Shown piece after piece: positions 1 to 6,432 of a stretch of DNA of 8,385 nucleotides. A model generated the notes under the pieces. That model made no database searches and was not told the DNA's origin. It saw only the letters and a list, made by a program, of their open reading frames with translations. Source of the DNA: Acidobacteriota bacterium. GTDB taxonomy: Bacteria > Acidobacteriota > Terriglobia > Terriglobales > Acidobacteriaceae. The stretch spans positions 1 to 8,385 of the forward strand of contig JAJZFE010000109.1 in assembly GCA_021798655.1 (NCBI GenBank), in the 5' to 3' direction. The first letter of the stretch is position 1, and every line of letters starts with the position of its first letter. Position numbers and translations under genes: made by a program.

Positions 1-1
1 C

Positions 2-439
2 AAGAACGACGACTACAACGCGATCATGACGGAGGCGCTGGCGGACAGGCTGGCCGAGGCGTTTGCGGAGTGCCTGCACAAGCATGTGAGAAATGTGTGG
101 GGGTATGGGCGTGCCGAGCAGCTGACACCGCAGGAGCTGATCGCGGAGGGATATCGCGGGATACGGCCGGCGCCGGGGTATCCGGGCTGCCCGGATCACA
201 CGGAGAAGGGAACGATCTGGCGGCTGCTGGATGTAGAGGCGAGGACCGGGATGAAGATCACCGAGAGCTATGCGATGTGGCCGGGGTCGAGCGTGAGCGG
301 GATATACTTTGCACACCCGCAGGCGCGGTATTTTTCGCTGGGCAAGATTGGCAAGGACCAGGTGGAAGAGTACGCGCAGCGCAAGGGCTGGAGCGTGGAC
401 GAGGTGGAGCGCTGGCTGGGGCCGAATCTGAACTATTGA
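2..439 (+). CDS. metH: Cobalamin-dependent methionine synthase, C-terminal activation domain (5' partial)
   Basis: This is the last 145 residues of MetH, which transfers a methyl group from 5-methyltetrahydrofolate to homocysteine through methylcobalamin in the cytoplasm. The visible part is the S-adenosylmethionine-binding reactivation domain, used to remethylate oxidised cob(II)alamin. The reading frame is open from base 2 and enters with [21 protein letters not shown], a typical block of this domain. The AdoMet-binding signature [15 protein letters not shown] lies at residues 55-69, followed by the conserved MWPGSSVSG and the terminal [12 protein letters not shown], which closely resembles the end of E. 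coli MetH. The cobalamin, folate and homocysteine domains, if present as expected, lie upstream of the window, so a split gene encoding only the reactivation domain cannot be excluded. The stop is TGA. The next gene starts 16 bases later, suggesting one transcript. Confidence 0.95.
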   Translation, partial: KNDDYNAIMTEALADRLAEAFAECLHKHVRNVWGYGRAEQLTPQELIAEGYRGIRPAPGYPGCPDHTEKGTIWRLLDVEARTGMKITESYAMWPGSSVSGIYFAHPQARYFSLGKIGKDQVEEYAQRKGWSVDEVERWLGPNLNY

Positions 440-455
440 GGCGAGGGCGTGAGGC

Positions 456-1214
456 ATGAACGCTGCACGAACATTGTTGGAGAGGTTGAGCCGTGGAAGA
501 GTGCTGCGACGCCGGCTGCCAACAGAATTTGGTGGCGCGCCGATGTTGGTGTCGCCGGACGCGAGCCTGTCGTACTGGAAGCCAGGGTTACGTTCAGACC
601 TGTTCGAGTTTGCGGACGAGTTTGTGGATGCGGGCAGCGTAGTTTGGGACATCGGCGCGAACGTGGGGCTGCTGACGATGGCTGCAGCGCAACGGAGTGG
701 AGCGCAGGGACAGGTGGTGGCTGTGGAGGCGGACACCTGGTTGGCAGCGCTGGTGGCGCGGTCGGCCGCGATGCAGCCAGAGACTTCAGCTCCGATTCAA
801 GTGGTGCCCGCGGCGGTGTACAGCGAGCTTGGCGTAGGACGATTTCACGTGGCGCAGCGGGGGCGGGCGATGAACCACCTAGAGGTTGCTGGTGGCGCTC
901 CTGAAGCTGGCGGGGTGCGCGCGACGATGCACCTGGTGACGATCACGCTGGACTGGCTACTGCAGCAGGGGCGCGCTCCGCAGGTGGTGAAGGTTGATGT
1001 GGAAGGTGCCGAGGCTGATGTGCTGAACGGCGCTCAGCGTCTGCTGGCTGAGGTGAAGCCAGTGATCCTGTGCGAAGTGTACGAAAAGAATGCTGAATCT
1101 GTGACCCGGACACTGCGCGAGCATGGGTATGCACTTTACGATTGGGAGAGCCATCCGAGGGCGCGCGTGGAACGGGCTTGTTACAACACGCTGGCGTTGC
1201 CTGAAGCCAGGTAG
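456..1214 (+). CDS. FkbM family S-adenosylmethionine-dependent methyltransferase
   Basis: A 252-residue class I methyltransferase of the FkbM type; members O-methylate sugars, polyketides or other small molecules, and the substrate here is unknown. The glycine-rich AdoMet-binding motif I, VWDIGANVGLLT, is at residues 63-74. The acidic end of the next strand, VVAVEAD, is at 87-93. The FkbM hallmark KVDVEGAEADVLNGA is at 179-193, followed by PVILCEVYEKN. The length is normal for the family, and no signal peptide or membrane segment is seen. The ATG at 456 is chosen because GAGGG at 443-447 lies 8 bases upstream; a nearer GAGG at 451-454 is too close to serve. It sits 16 bases after metH and 54 bases before the peptidase gene, so it is probably part of the same transcript. 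Supply of methyl groups by MetH to an AdoMet enzyme is a plausible but unproven link. Confidence 0.9.
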   Translation: MNAARTLLERLSRGRVLRRRLPTEFGGAPMLVSPDASLSYWKPGLRSDLFEFADEFVDAGSVVWDIGANVGLLTMAAAQRSGAQGQVVAVEADTWLAALVARSAAMQPETSAPIQVVPAAVYSELGVGRFHVAQRGRAMNHLEVAGGAPEAGGVRATMHLVTITLDWLLQQGRAPQVVKVDVEGAEADVLNGAQRLLAEVKPVILCEVYEKNAESVTRTLREHGYALYDWESHPRARVERACYNTLALPEAR

Positions 1215-1256
1215 TCGAACGCGCGGTGAGGAAGTTGCAGTCAGAGACTGTTTGAC

Positions 1257-1263
1257 GAGGGAG
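1257..1263 (+). promoter_or_regulatory. Shine-Dalgarno deciding the first peptidase start
   Basis: GAGGGAG lies 5 bases before the ATG at 1269. A GTG at 1263 is in frame two codons earlier, but it overlaps this motif and could not use it, so the ATG at 1269 is preferred. Confidence 0.75.
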
Positions 1264-1268
1264 TGTTC

Positions 1269-2708
1269 ATGCGGAACTGGTCAGTGAGTGCGGTGATGGC
1301 TTTGGTGGGAGTTGCGGCGATGGCGCAGGTGGTTGGCGATCCGCAGTTGCCGGAGCAGGACCGCGTGCTGTCGCGGCAGATCTTCAAGGAGTTTGTTGAG
1401 ATCAACTCGCAGGATTCGAATGGCAGCGTGACGAAGGTGGCGGAGGCTGCGCGGGCGGAGTTGTTGAAGGCTGGATTTGCGCCGGAGGATTTGATTCTGG
1501 CTGGGCCGAACGATCGCAAGATGAACCTGGTGGTGCGGTATCACGGTGCGGCAGGCAGCACGCTGAAGCCGATGCTGATCATCGGGCACATTGATGTGGT
1601 GGAGGCGCGCAAAGAGGATTGGTCGACTGATCCGTACGAGTTTGTGGAGAAGGATGGTTTCTTCTACGGGCGCGGCACGCAGGACATGAAGGACTCGGCC
1701 GCGATTGCGGTGGAGAGCCTGATCCGTTTGAAGCGCGAGGGCTGGGTGCCGAAGCGCGCGATCACGCTGGCGTTGACGGCCGATGAAGAAGGCGGCAAAT
1801 CGAACGGCGTGAGCTGGCTGCTGGCGAACCGGCCAGAGTTGATGCAGGCGGAGTTTGTGCTGAACCCGGATGCAGGCGGCGTGACCTCGCACGATGGCAA
1901 GGGCATCGCGATGGGCGTGGAGGCGACGGAGAAGACGTATGCCGACTTCAAGCTGACGGCGACCAATCCCGGCGGACACAGCAGCCTGCCGCGGCCGGAC
2001 AACGCGATCTATGAGCTGATGCACGCGCTGGACAAGCTGGAGGCGCATCCGTTTCCGGTGGAGCTGAATCCGGTGACGCGCGCGGAGTTGGCACAGGAGG
2101 CCAAGGCGATGCCGGAGACGAAGGCCAAGCTGATCGCCGGTGTGCTGGCGACTCCGATGGACACCAAGGCGCTGGCGGAGTTTGAGAAGGCGCCGGATGA
2201 GAATGCGCTGCTGCGGACGACGTGTGTGGCGACGATGCTGAGCGGTGGCCGCGCGCCGAATGCGCTGCCCGCCGAGGCGACGGCGAATGTGAACTGCAGG
2301 ATTCTGCCGGGACACTCGCAGGAGCAGGCGCGGCAGGAGCTGATCCGGATCTTCGACGATCCGAAGCTGCAGGTGGAGTACATGGCCGACGATGGGACGC
2401 TGAGCCCGCAGGCCCCGACGCGGCAGAGCCTGGCGCCGCCGCCGCCGCTGCCGGAGGTGTTTGTGCCGCTGCGTGCGGTGACGGAGCAGATGTGGCCTGG
2501 CATCCCGGTGATCCCGATCATGGAGGTGGGTGCGAGCGATTCGATCTACACCATGCTGGCGGGGATGCCGAGCTACGGCGTGAACGGGGTGGCCATTGAT
2601 GAGGGCGATGAGCGGATGCACGGGCGCGATGAGCGCGTGCGGGCAGAGTCGTTCTATCGCGGGGCGGAGTTTTACTACCTGTTTCTGAAGGCGCTGACGA
2701 CGCCGTAA
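1269..2708 (+). CDS. Secreted M20-family zinc metallopeptidase (first of two paralogs)
   Basis: A 479-residue M20/M25/M40-type hydrolase, predicted to be exported and to cleave peptides or N-acyl amino acids with a two-metal centre. Residues 1-19 form a signal peptide: R2, a hydrophobic stretch and an AMA|Q cleavage site. Ligands by family pattern are H107 and D109 in GHIDVV, the bridging D139 in GRGTQDMKD, catalytic E173 and metal ligand E174 in ADEEGG, D201 in NPDAGG, and H451 in RMHGRDE. The dimerisation (lid) domain, about residues 210-345, carries the conserved GGHSS with H237. The catalytic fold resumes with NVNCRILPGHS and closes with a GASDS motif. All key residues are present, so the enzyme is likely active. 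Substrate class (carboxypeptidase, dipeptidase or aminoacylase) cannot be told from sequence. It is followed at 2886 by a clear paralog. Confidence 0.93.
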   Translation: MRNWSVSAVMALVGVAAMAQVVGDPQLPEQDRVLSRQIFKEFVEINSQDSNGSVTKVAEAARAELLKAGFAPEDLILAGPNDRKMNLVVRYHGAAGSTLKPMLIIGHIDVVEARKEDWSTDPYEFVEKDGFFYGRGTQDMKDSAAIAVESLIRLKREGWVPKRAITLALTADEEGGKSNGVSWLLANRPELMQAEFVLNPDAGGVTSHDGKGIAMGVEATEKTYADFKLTATNPGGHSSLPRPDNAIYELMHALDKLEAHPFPVELNPVTRAELAQEAKAMPETKAKLIAGVLATPMDTKALAEFEKAPDENALLRTTCVATMLSGGRAPNALPAEATANVNCRILPGHSQEQARQELIRIFDDPKLQVEYMADDGTLSPQAPTRQSLAPPPPLPEVFVPLRAVTEQMWPGIPVIPIMEVGASDSIYTMLAGMPSYGVNGVAIDEGDERMHGRDERVRAESFYRGAEFYYLFLKALTTP

Positions 2709-2885
2709 GCTGCTGACAGCAAGGCGCAGACTGAACATTTGGTCATGGACGGCGTGTGGAAACTGCAGCTTGGCGGCGGTGATTTTGCGGTACTTGCGTA
2801 CCATGTGGAAGTCGAAAAACGGGCCCGCCGACGTGAGAGGATGTTGAAGAGAGCCTGCCGCTCACGTCTCTGCCGGGAGCTTTGG
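2709..2885 (+). other. Spacer between the two peptidase genes
   Basis: This 177-base gap separates the paralogs. The frame of the downstream gene stays open back to about 2739, but codon usage there and the lack of a signal peptide at the early starts argue against translation. A perfect 5-bp dyad, GGTAC-TTGC-GTACC, sits at 2789-2802. I see no convincing terminator (no T-run after a stem) and no clear -35/-10 pair, so whether the second gene has its own promoter is open. Confidence 0.5.
2875..2879 (+). promoter_or_regulatory. Shine-Dalgarno deciding the second peptidase start
   Basis: GGGAG ends 6 bases before the ATG at 2886. Competing ATGs have worse support: at 2841 a GAGAGG abuts the start codon directly, and at 2910 no purine-rich motif is suitably placed. 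Confidence 0.7.
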
Positions 2886-4433
2886 ATGTCTGGAGTGGAT
2901 TGCCGCTGGATGTTGCGAATGGCCCTGCTGGCGGGTCTTGGCGCGGCGTTGGGCGCGACCTGTGGTGGGGGAGTGGAGGCGCAGGTGGCGTGGCGCGCGT
3001 CTGCACTGCAGCCGTATGCGCCGCAGACCTCGGCGACCTCGGGCAAACGGCCGGCGCTGAAGGTGCCTGAGCTGAGCGAGGAAGAGCGGGCGCTGGCACG
3101 CGCGATTCTGCAGCAGCTGGTGGAGATGGACACCTCGAATCCGAAGGGCAGCACGACGCAGGCGACGGAGGCGTTGCAGCAGCGGTTTCTGGCTGCGGGA
3201 TTTGCAGCCGAGGATGTGGCGGTTGGCGGGCCAAAGGCCGGTCGCGAGAACCTGGTGGTGCGCTATCGCGGCGCGTTGGACAGTACGGAGAAGCCGGTGC
3301 TGTTGATGGGGCACCTGGACGTGGTGCGTGCGCCGCGCGACGAGTGGACGGTGGACCCGTTCAAGCTGACCGAGGCGGACGGCTACCTGTACGGGCGCGG
3401 CACGCAGGACATGAAGAACTCCGACGCCGCGTGGGTGATGAGCTTTCTGACGTTGAAGCAGGCAGGGTGGGTGCCGAAGCGCGACATGATTCTTGCGCTG
3501 ACGGCCGATGAAGAGGGCGGCGGCGATGACGGGATCGAGTGGCTGCTGAAGAACTTTCGGTTGAAGGTGGATGCGGCGTTTGCGGTGAACCCGGATGCGG
3601 GCGGGCTGTTGCTGCATGACGGCAAGCCGGTGGAGCTGGACCTGGAAGAGACCGAGAAGGTCTATGCCGACTATGAACTGACGGCGACGAGCGCGGGTGG
3701 GCACAGCTCGCGGCCTGTGCCGGACAACGCGCTGTACCTGGTGTCGGACGCGCTGGGGCGGATTGAACGCAGCCCGTTTCCGGTGGAGCTGAGCCCGGTG
3801 ACGGCGTCGTACCTGGAGGCGGAGTCGCGGCACGAGAGCGAGGAGAAGCGGAGGCTGATCTCGCGCGTGCTGAAGCCGAAGATGGACGCCGATGCCGCAA
3901 CCGAGCTGACGCAGGACCCCGGCTACAACGCAGTGCTGCGTACGACGTGCGTGGCCACGATGATGCGCGCCGGCGAGGCGCAGAACGCGCTGCCGGGCCG
4001 CGCGCGGGCGAATGTAAACTGCCGGATTCTGCCGGGGCACTCGCCGGAGGAGGTCCGCAAGCAGCTGGTGCAGATGGTGAGCGATGTTCGCGTGAAGGTG
4101 CAGTATCGCGACGAGAGTGGCGAGCTACTGGACGTGGCTCCGGAGAAGAAGGCGATGGTGCCGCCGCCGCTGACGCCGGACCTGATGCAGCCGCTGCGTG
4201 CGGTGACGCAGGAGTTGTGGCCGGGGCTGCGGATCGTGCCGGAGATGGATCCCGGCTCGACCGACTCGGTGTACACGGCGGCGGCGGGCATCCCGACGTT
4301 CGGGTTTTCGGGCATGGGCATCGACGACAACGACAGCCGTGCCCATGGCAAGGATGAGCGGCTGCGAGTGGAGTCGTTCTACACCGGCGTGCGGTTCATG
4401 TTTGCGATGGTGAAGGCGATGGGCGACGAGTAA
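2886..4433 (+). CDS. Secreted M20-family zinc metallopeptidase (second paralog)
   Basis: A 515-residue paralog of the preceding peptidase, predicted to be exported. The start at 2886 gives an n-region with R7 and R11, a hydrophobic core MALLAGLGAALGA at 12-24 and a VEA|Q cleavage site after residue 32. A variable linker to about residue 62 precedes the catalytic domain. Metal and catalytic residues by family pattern are H143 and D145 (GHLDVV), D175 (GRGTQDMKN), E209 and E210 (ADEEGG), D237 (NPDAGG) and H487 (RAHGKDE). The lid domain has AGGHSSRP with H273. Blocks shared with the first copy include LALTADEEGG, NPDAGG, LRTTCVATM, NVNCRILPGHS and PLRAVT. These point to tandem duplication, although the N-terminal linker and many lid residues have diverged. 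It converges on ccmE with 10 bases between stop codons and no obvious terminator hairpin there. Confidence 0.92.
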   Translation: MSGVDCRWMLRMALLAGLGAALGATCGGGVEAQVAWRASALQPYAPQTSATSGKRPALKVPELSEEERALARAILQQLVEMDTSNPKGSTTQATEALQQRFLAAGFAAEDVAVGGPKAGRENLVVRYRGALDSTEKPVLLMGHLDVVRAPRDEWTVDPFKLTEADGYLYGRGTQDMKNSDAAWVMSFLTLKQAGWVPKRDMILALTADEEGGGDDGIEWLLKNFRLKVDAAFAVNPDAGGLLLHDGKPVELDLEETEKVYADYELTATSAGGHSSRPVPDNALYLVSDALGRIERSPFPVELSPVTASYLEAESRHESEEKRRLISRVLKPKMDADAATELTQDPGYNAVLRTTCVATMMRAGEAQNALPGRARANVNCRILPGHSPEEVRKQLVQMVSDVRVKVQYRDESGELLDVAPEKKAMVPPPLTPDLMQPLRAVTQELWPGLRIVPEMDPGSTDSVYTAAAGIPTFGFSGMGIDDNDSRAHGKDERLRVESFYTGVRFMFAMVKAMGDE

Positions 4434-4443
4434 GGCTGCGCGG

Positions 4444-4902
4444 TCAGGACTTGGCGGTGGTCATCGGCGCGGTGTTGCCGGTGGGGGAAGCGCCGGGCTT
4501 GGCGGGGGCGTATTTGCTGGCGCACTTGGCCTGCAGCTGCGTGGCGTGGAAGGTGCCGTCGCGGCCGAAGGTGCCGATGGCGAGGGCCTGGGCGTCGTCC
4601 TTGAAGGTGTCCGGCGGGGGCTCGGCGCCGATGTAGTCCACGCGCAGGGTGCGGCCCTGCTCGATGAGCGTGAACTCGGCGTTGGGGCCGGAGCGGTTGA
4701 TGCTGCCGGGCTGCACGTTGCCGGCTACGCGCAGGTTCTTCGAGTAGGCCTTGCTGCCCATCGCGTTCAGCTCGCCGATGGTGACGTAGTAGCTCTTGGT
4801 GTCGCGCTGGCCGGAGATGGCGAGCCAGCTGATGGTGGCGACGATCAGCACACCGGCGATGATGAACTTGAGGGCGGGCGACTTGGGCGCGGGGTTGCTC
4901 AT
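4444..4902 (-). CDS. ccmE: Cytochrome c maturation heme chaperone CcmE, CxxxY variant
   Basis: A 152-residue membrane-anchored heme chaperone that carries heme covalently outside the cytoplasmic membrane for transfer to apocytochrome c (the system I, Ccm pathway). A single N-terminal membrane anchor lies at about residues 11-30 (LKFIIAGVLIVATISWLAIS), followed by an OB-fold domain with YYVTIGEL, LRVAGNV, FTLIEQGRTLRVDYIG and DGTFHATQLQAKCASKY. The heme-attachment position, histidine in the HxxxY motif of E. coli CcmE, is C127 here, with Y131 retained (CASKY). The CxxxY form is known from some bacteria and archaea and is not a defect by itself. The ATG at 4902 is chosen because it places the anchor correctly; an upstream in-frame GTG at 4953 would add 17 charged residues and fall inside a hairpin. 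No Shine-Dalgarno precedes the ATG. No other ccm gene is adjacent. Confidence 0.9.
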   Translation of the reverse strand: MSNPAPKSPALKFIIAGVLIVATISWLAISGQRDTKSYYVTIGELNAMGSKAYSKNLRVAGNVQPGSINRSGPNAEFTLIEQGRTLRVDYIGAEPPPDTFKDDAQALAIGTFGRDGTFHATQLQAKCASKYAPAKPGASPTGNTAPMTTAKS

Positions 4903-4912
4903 GGCTGGCTTT

Positions 4913-4918
4913 ATTTTA
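4913..4918 (-). promoter_or_regulatory. Putative -10 hexamer of the ccmE promoter
   Basis: Read on the - strand this is TAAAAT, five of six matches to TATAAT, in an AT-rich patch that stands out in GC-rich DNA. A transcript would start near A4906, only four bases before the ccmE ATG, which agrees with the absence of a ribosome-binding site. It is predicted from sequence pattern and spacing alone. Confidence 0.45.
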
Positions 4919-4927
4919 CGCGTGTCT

Positions 4928-4965
4928 GCGGGGCGGCGTGTGATGCGGGTCACACGCTGCCCCGC
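4928..4965. repeat. 16-bp inverted repeat with 6-base loop
   Basis: The left arm at 4928-4943 (GCGGGGCGGCGTGTGA) pairs with the right arm at 4950-4965 (TCACACGCTGCCCCGC) over 16 positions with one G-U wobble and no gap. The loop is TGCGGG. It lies between the oxidoreductase stop and ccmE. No T-run follows on either strand, so it is not a standard intrinsic terminator, though it would form a very stable RNA hairpin at the end of the oxidoreductase message. Its inner part is the CRP-like site listed separately. Confidence 0.85.
4939..4954. promoter_or_regulatory. CRP/FNR-superfamily-like operator upstream of ccmE
   Basis: TGTGA-TGCGGG-TCACA matches both half-sites of the CRP consensus (TGTGA-N6-TCACA) exactly. 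Its centre is at 4946.5, about 40.5 bases upstream of the ccmE start of transcription predicted from the -10 hexamer, close to the usual class II activator position of -41.5. ccmE is the only gene start nearby. The cognate regulator is not in the window. Confidence 0.6.
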
Positions 4966-5026
4966 CGTCTGCGATGCAGAAGGTCATGCTGCTGCTTCTA
5001 CCTGCGCCCGCTGACCGGCAACGTGG

Positions 5027-6154
5027 TTAGAAGTCGACGGTGAGGGTGCGGCGTTCCTGGCTGGACTGCAGGGCGAGTTCGATGAGGCGGATGGTGCGGT
5101 AGCCGGCGGAGGCAGGCACGGCGAGCGCGGAGTTGCCGTGGATGGCGTCGCGGACGCTGAGGTAGAACTGGCGGTAGTCGCCGGGGACGGTGGGGTAGTC
5201 GCTGCGCTCCAGCTTGACGGGCTCTTCGCGCTGGACGGCGGTGGTGAGCACGCCCCACATGGCTTCGGGCTCGGCGATCCAGGAGCCCTCGGCGCTGATG
5301 GTGCTGGCGTCGAGCAAGGGCGGGCGCGTGCCGGCGATGAGGGCGGCCTCCTGCGGATCGAGGCCGAACTTGGTGAAGCTGCCTTGCGTGCCGTGGACGA
5401 GAAAACGCGGCGAGGGCTCGGCCGCCAGCATGGTGGAGTGGCACTCGTAGCGCAGGGTTTTCCCGCTGAGCGTGAAGTCGAGCACGATGTCAAAGGAGTC
5501 GTCGATGTCGGTCTGGTCGCGGTCGTGGCGCACGCTGGCGGTGATGTGCGTGGGTGCGCCGAAGAGAGCCAGCGCCTGGTCGATGAGGTGCGGACCGAGG
5601 TCGTAGAGCAGGCCGCTGGACGGGCCGCCCTGCTCCTTCCACGTGTTGGGGCGCTGGATGGGACGGAAGCGGTCGTAGTGTGAGATGACCTGATTGACGC
5701 GGCCCAGCGTGCCTTCGTGGATGAGCTTGCGGACGGTGAGGAAGTCGGCATCGAAGCGGCGGTTGTGGAACGGCGCGAGCACCTTGCCGTAGCGCGCGGC
5801 CAGGTCGATCAGCTCGGTGCACTCGGCGGAGGTGGGGGCGATGGGCTTGTCGATGACGACGTGCTTGCCGGCCTTGAGCGCCGCGGCGGCGTACTCGAAG
5901 TGCGAGTCGTTCGGTGTGCCGACGACGATGAGGTCGATCTCCGGCGAGTCGATGGCCTCTGCGATGGAGCTGAGGATGCGTGCGCCGGGGTAGAGCGTGC
6001 GGACGGCGTCGGCTGTGCGCTGGGCGCTGGCAGGCGAACGCAGCGCGATGGCGGATAGCTCCAGGCCGGGCACGGCGGAGACGAAGGGGCAGTGAAAGAC
6101 ACGCCCGGCGAGGCCATAGCCCAGGACGGCGGTGCGAATCGGGGAGGGACTCAT
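5027..6154 (-). CDS. Gfo/Idh/MocA family NAD(P)-dependent oxidoreductase (YdgJ/IolU-like)
   Basis: A 375-residue cytoplasmic dehydrogenase of the Gfo/Idh/MocA family, which oxidises or reduces sugars and inositols. The N-terminal Rossmann fold has the dinucleotide motif GYGLAG at 12-17 and VVGTPNDSH at 77-85. The family lysine lies in a DKP triplet (D102-K103-P104; EKP is more usual). The C-terminal domain has APFHNRRFDADFLT at 127-140 and GLLYDLGPHLID at 181-192, where D185 and H189 with K103 fit the catalytic triad of inositol dehydrogenases. FHNRR, the DRFRP and WKEQGGPSSG region, TMLAAE and FGLDPQE recall E. coli YdgJ and Bacillus IolU/IolW, so scyllo-inositol or a related polyol is a possible substrate, unproven. 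The ATG at 6154 has AGGA 8 bases upstream; a nearer ATG-like start at 6163 has only an abutting GG. It is transcribed divergently from the efflux genes. Confidence 0.9.
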   Translation of the reverse strand: MSPSPIRTAVLGYGLAGRVFHCPFVSAVPGLELSAIALRSPASAQRTADAVRTLYPGARILSSIAEAIDSPEIDLIVVGTPNDSHFEYAAAALKAGKHVVIDKPIAPTSAECTELIDLAARYGKVLAPFHNRRFDADFLTVRKLIHEGTLGRVNQVISHYDRFRPIQRPNTWKEQGGPSSGLLYDLGPHLIDQALALFGAPTHITASVRHDRDQTDIDDSFDIVLDFTLSGKTLRYECHSTMLAAEPSPRFLVHGTQGSFTKFGLDPQEAALIAGTRPPLLDASTISAEGSWIAEPEAMWGVLTTAVQREEPVKLERSDYPTVPGDYRQFYLSVRDAIHGNSALAVPASAGYRTIRLIELALQSSQERRTLTVDF

Positions 6155-6201
6155 GCACACCATCCTACGACGAAACGGCGGCGATTTTGCGGGCTCGGGC
6201 C

Positions 6202-6307
6202 CGGACAAAGGCCGCAGGCAGGTATCTGGCTTGGCTCATGCGAATGCGGTGGATGGCCGATGGCTTGCGGTTCGACTGGAAAGAGCCGGGAAAATGCGGA
6301 CAAAGGC
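6202..6307. repeat. Pair of 11-bp direct repeats CGGACAAAGGC
   Basis: CGGACAAAGGC occurs at 6202-6212 and again at 6297-6307, 95 bases apart start to start. One copy is close to the oxidoreductase start and the other is towards the efflux side. They may be binding sites or chance; nothing else supports a role. Confidence 0.4.
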
Positions 6308-6320
6308 GCGGAGCGGAGCC

Positions 6321-6334
6321 GAAAACGGGTTTTC
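6321..6334. promoter_or_regulatory. 14-bp palindrome GAAAACGGGTTTTC
   Basis: Six-base arms GAAAAC and GTTTTC flank GG, giving a perfect dyad in the divergent control region. It is AT-rich against its surroundings, as operators often are. No regulator can be named. Confidence 0.35.
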
Positions 6335-6380
6335 CGCAGCAAGTTTTTGCATACCTCGGGCGGGCACCCGCATCTGTACT

Positions 6381-6432
6381 AGACAGATAAGAATATTCTT
6401 TCTCCAGACACCGCAAAGAATGGTTCTTCTCC
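6381..6432. promoter_or_regulatory. Two adjacent operator-like boxes, tandem imperfect repeats with internal dyads
   Basis: Box 1 (6381-6405) and box 2 (6406-6432) abut. Both run AGACA, a short variable stretch, AAGAAT, then a TTCTT element, and both end CTCC. Box 1 contains the perfect 12-bp palindrome AAGAATATTCTT (6389-6400). Box 2 contains AAGAA-TGG-TTCTT (6416-6428). The dyad centres are 27.5 bases apart. The position upstream of an efflux operon suggests binding sites for a TetR- or MarR-type repressor, which is inference. Confidence 0.6.

Noticed and set aside
1238..1250. Small dyad CAGTC-AGA-GACTG before the first peptidase gene
   Set aside because: Five-base arms only, no T-run and no other support; likely chance.
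1281..2804. A 507-codon open frame on the - strand across the first peptidase gene
   Set aside because: Its product is Arg/His/Gln-rich with no recognisable domain; it is the mirror of strong G/C third-position bias in the sense gene, which carries full M20 motifs.
2739..2885. N-terminal extension of the second peptidase back to a TTG at 2739
   Set aside because: It would bury the signal peptide 50 residues inside the protein, and the best ribosome-binding site (2875-2879) points to 2886.
2862..4040. A 392-codon open frame on the - strand across the second peptidase gene
   Set aside because: Same low-complexity, Arg-rich composition and the same codon-bias explanation; no start signal or family motif.
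4434..4443. Possible bidirectional terminator between the convergent peptidase and ccmE genes
   Set aside because: Only 10 bases with no stem and no T-run; no hairpin could be found spanning the gene ends by eye.
4903..4953. Upstream GTG start for ccmE at 4953
   Set aside because: It adds 17 mostly charged residues before the membrane anchor and the start codon lies in the right arm of the hairpin.
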